Source: DATGPD01 sp041398565
GTDB lineage: Bacteria; Planctomycetota; UBA1135; UBA2386
Assembly: GCA_041398565.1 (NCBI GenBank)
Contig: JAWKUN010000005.1
Span: 1-64,000 of the forward strand
Reading direction: 5' to 3'
DNA length: 64,000 bases
A program made the position numbers and the translations under genes. Positions 61,963 to 64,000 of this stretch are shown piece after piece. The notes below the pieces were generated by a model. The model had not been told where the DNA came from, made no database searches, and worked only from the letters and a program-made list of their open reading frames with translations. Position 1 is the stretch's first letter, and each line of letters opens with the position of its first letter.

Positions 61963-64000
61963 TCACATCGCCAGGCTGACGCGCAGCAGATCGGGATCGT
62001 CCGGATCGGGCTCGACGACGAATCCGAGGTTCTGGACGAAGGTCAGCATGCGCTCGTTCTCCAGCAGCACGGACCCGTCCATGCGCGCGAACCCGCGCCG
62101 CCGCGCCACTTCGATGAGCATCGCGAGCAGGCGCCGTGCCAGCCCGCGGCCCTGCCAATCGTCGGCGACGACGATGGCGAACTCGCAGGCCTGCCGGCCA
62201 TCCGTCGCCGCGTAGCGTGCCACGCCCACCTGCCTCTCGCCACCGTCGCGCTCGTCGACGGCGATGAGCGCCATCTCCCGGTCGTAGTCGATCTGGGTGA
62301 AGCGCGACAGCATCGCCGGCGTCAGCTCGCGCATGAAGTACATGAAGCGCAGGTAGCGCGACCGCTGCGAGAGAGCATTCACGAACTCCTGCTCGATCAC
62401 CGCGTCCTCGGGCCGGATCGGCCGCACCGTCACCGACGTGCCGTCGGGCAGGTCGACGGTCTGCACCAGTTCGATCGGATACGGGTGGATGGCCATGTGC
62501 GCGTACGGCGCGGCCACCGGGTTGTAGGGTCGGATGATGGCTCGCGCGTCGACGACGACGACGCCACTCTCGTCGGCGATCACCGGGTTGAGGTCGAGCT
62601 CCTGCAGCCAGGGCAACGCGCACGCCATCTCGGAGACGCGGAGCAGCAGGTCCTCCAGCGCGCCGCGGTCGACCGGCGGCGCGCCGCGGAAGCTGCCCAG
62701 CCATTTGCTGGCCCGGGTGCCGTCGATCATGGTGCGCGCCAGCAGCAGATTGAGCGGCGGCAGCGCCACCGCACGGTCGGCGAGCACCTCCACCAGGGTG
62801 CCGCCCAAGCCGAACGAGATCACCGGCCCGAACACCGGATCGGCGAGCACCCCGACCATCAGCTCGCGCGCGTGTCGGCCGCGCCACATCGGCTCGATGG
62901 TGACGCCGTCGACGTGTGCGTCGGGGCGCGCGAGCTTGGCGCGTTCGACCAGATCGGCGAACGCCTGCCGCACCTCACGTGCGTTGCGCACGTTGAGCCG
63001 CACGCCGCCGACGTCGGACTTGTGGGTGATGTCGGGCGAGTCGATCTTGACCGCCACCGGAAAGCCGACCTCCTGCGCGATCAACGCCGCGTCCGCAGCC
63101 GAGTGTGCCGGGATGCTGCTGGCGATCTTGATGCCGAACGCGGCGAGCAGCGCCTTCGTCTCGGCCAGAGCCAGCGTCTGGCGGCCGCCGGCGAGCGCGG
63201 CATCGGCGAGTGCGTGCGCCCCGTCGAGGTCGGGCGCCACGTGCCGGCCCAAGGGGCGCGGCACCTGCAGGAGCTGCTCCTGGCTGTCGCGGTAGGCGAC
63301 GAGATGGGCGAAGGCGTCCACCGCTGCCTCGGGCGTCGTGAAGGTCGGCAGGTCGCGGGCACGGAACAGGGCTCGGGCACTGGCGACGGCGGCGCCCCCC
63401 ATCCAGCAGCTCAACAACGGCTTGCGGGCAGCGTGCGCGCGCTCGGCGACCTTCCGCGCCACTTCTTCCGGGCTGGCCAAAGCCTGCGGCGTGAACAGCG
63501 CCAGCACGCCGTCGACCGCCTCGTCGTCGAGGCACGCGGCGACCGCGACGTCGTAGCGCTCCGGCGGGGCGTCGCCGAGTACGTCCACCGGATTGCCGCG
63601 CGACCACGCCGACGGTAGGGCCGCGTCGAGCGTGGCCTTCGTCGCGGGCGACAACTCGGCGAGCGGCAAGGCGAGGTCGGCGCAGTGGTCAGCGGCGAGG
63701 ACGCCCGGCCCCCCCGCGTTGGTGACGACCGCCAGCCGGCGTCCGGCGGTGCGCAGCCCGGTGTCGAGGATCTGCGCCGCCGCGAAGAAGTCGGCGAAGT
63801 CGAGCACCCGCAGGACGCCGGCCCGGCGCAGCGCGGCGTCGAAGACGTCGTCGGCGCCCACCAGCGAACCGGTGTGCGAGCGCGCCGCCTGTCGTCCGGC
63901 AGCGTGGCGGCCGACCTTCATGACCACCACCGGCTTGGCCCGTGCCGCCGCGCGCAGGGCGCTCATGAAGCGTCGTGCGCTGCCGATGCCCTCGATGTAG
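61963..64000 (-). CDS. Acyl-CoA synthetase (NDP-forming)-like / GNAT acetyltransferase, 5'-partial
   Basis: 679 residues visible; the frame continues beyond the right edge (YIEGIGSARRFMSALRAAARAKPVVVMKVGRH), so the N-terminal CoA-binding Rossmann domain lies outside. Seen: succinyl-CoA-ligase-like domain (HTGSLVGADDVFDAALRRAGVLRV), ATP-grasp-like domain (VGFPVAVKIDSPDITHKSDVGGVRLNV, ELMVGVLADPVFGPVISFGLGG, PWLQELDLNPVIAD) and a C-terminal GNAT domain (VTVRPIRPEDA... DWQGRGLARRLLAMLIEVARRRG). This order matches the Pat/YfiQ protein lysine acetyltransferases that control acetyl-CoA synthetase. An acyl-CoA-forming activity is possible, since the ATP-grasp motifs look intact. Confidence 0.88.
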   Translation of the reverse strand, partial: YIEGIGSARRFMSALRAAARAKPVVVMKVGRHAAGRQAARSHTGSLVGADDVFDAALRRAGVLRVLDFADFFAAAQILDTGLRTAGRRLAVVTNAGGPGVLAADHCADLALPLAELSPATKATLDAALPSAWSRGNPVDVLGDAPPERYDVAVAACLDDEAVDGVLALFTPQALASPEEVARKVAERAHAARKPLLSCWMGGAAVASARALFRARDLPTFTTPEAAVDAFAHLVAYRDSQEQLLQVPRPLGRHVAPDLDGAHALADAALAGGRQTLALAETKALLAAFGIKIASSIPAHSAADAALIAQEVGFPVAVKIDSPDITHKSDVGGVRLNVRNAREVRQAFADLVERAKLARPDAHVDGVTIEPMWRGRHARELMVGVLADPVFGPVISFGLGGTLVEVLADRAVALPPLNLLLARTMIDGTRASKWLGSFRGAPPVDRGALEDLLLRVSEMACALPWLQELDLNPVIADESGVVVVDARAIIRPYNPVAAPYAHMAIHPYPIELVQTVDLPDGTSVTVRPIRPEDAVIEQEFVNALSQRSRYLRFMYFMRELTPAMLSRFTQIDYDREMALIAVDERDGGERQVGVARYAATDGRQACEFAIVVADDWQGRGLARRLLAMLIEVARRRGFARMDGSVLLENERMLTFVQNLGFVVEPDPDDPDLLRVSLAM

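Noticed and set aside
58204..63618. 1804-residue plus-strand ORF
   Set aside because: It is antisense to the well-supported DUF1553, DUF1501-adjacent and CoA-ligase genes, is Arg/His/Ala-rich as expected of GC-rich antisense frames, and has no recognisable domain.

Overview
The window looks like a chromosomal segment of an uncultured, very GC-rich member of the Planctomycetota. The evidence is lineage-typical: a DUF1501 protein next to a DUF1549/DUF1553 cytochrome (56770-61917), a DUF1552 protein (49981-51324), a membrane-bound dehydrogenase/HEAT/cytochrome c/discoidin protein (10988-13612), large secreted kelch and CHRD proteins, and three ECF sigma genes, two of them with overlapping anti-sigma-like genes. 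Most of the DNA is packed with GTGA or ATGA gene junctions. Assignment below phylum is inference.

Left part (1-17 kb): a sulfotransferase / small membrane protein / ASST-like propeller cluster on the minus strand; feoA-feoB on the plus strand; fabH and an acyl-ACP thioesterase; an ECF sigma / anti-sigma / duplicated-domain secreted protein operon; two very large exported proteins. 17.3-25.0 kb is a complete F-type ATP synthase operon in the order atpZ-I-B-E-F-H-A-G-D-C, all minus strand.

Middle (25-41 kb): a secreted protein with a strong ribosome binding site, hslU without hslV nearby, a second sigma / anti-sigma / exported protein module, a glycoside-hydrolase-like protein, ndk, rqcH overlapping an rRNA/tRNA uracil methyltransferase gene, and a fusion of a flavoprotein with a NapH-type polyferredoxin whose FAD-binding segment appears moved to the N terminus. 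At 38.5-41.0 kb on the minus strand is a retron-like locus: a structured non-coding region closed by a perfect 15-bp inverted repeat (40790-40952), a reverse transcriptase with YADD (39382-40665), and a NIF3-family gene 13 nt downstream. I regard this as the best candidate for an undescribed system.

Right part (41-64 kb): mutM, a BNR propeller gene and a MoaD/ThiS-like gene, an M1 aminopeptidase, a DUF455/ATP-grasp pair, a hybrid histidine kinase, and DUF1552. Then comes a 1-kb non-coding region holding four almost identical 184-bp tandem units, each able to fold into a branched structure; a diverged single copy of the same fold lies at 25160-25266 with compensatory stem changes. A sigma factor, an orphan plus-strand terminator, an outer-membrane beta-barrel, ribulokinase, the DUF1501 / DUF1553 pair, and a CoA-ligase/GNAT acetyltransferase that runs off the right edge complete the window. 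No tRNA, rRNA, CRISPR, prophage or transposase was recognised.
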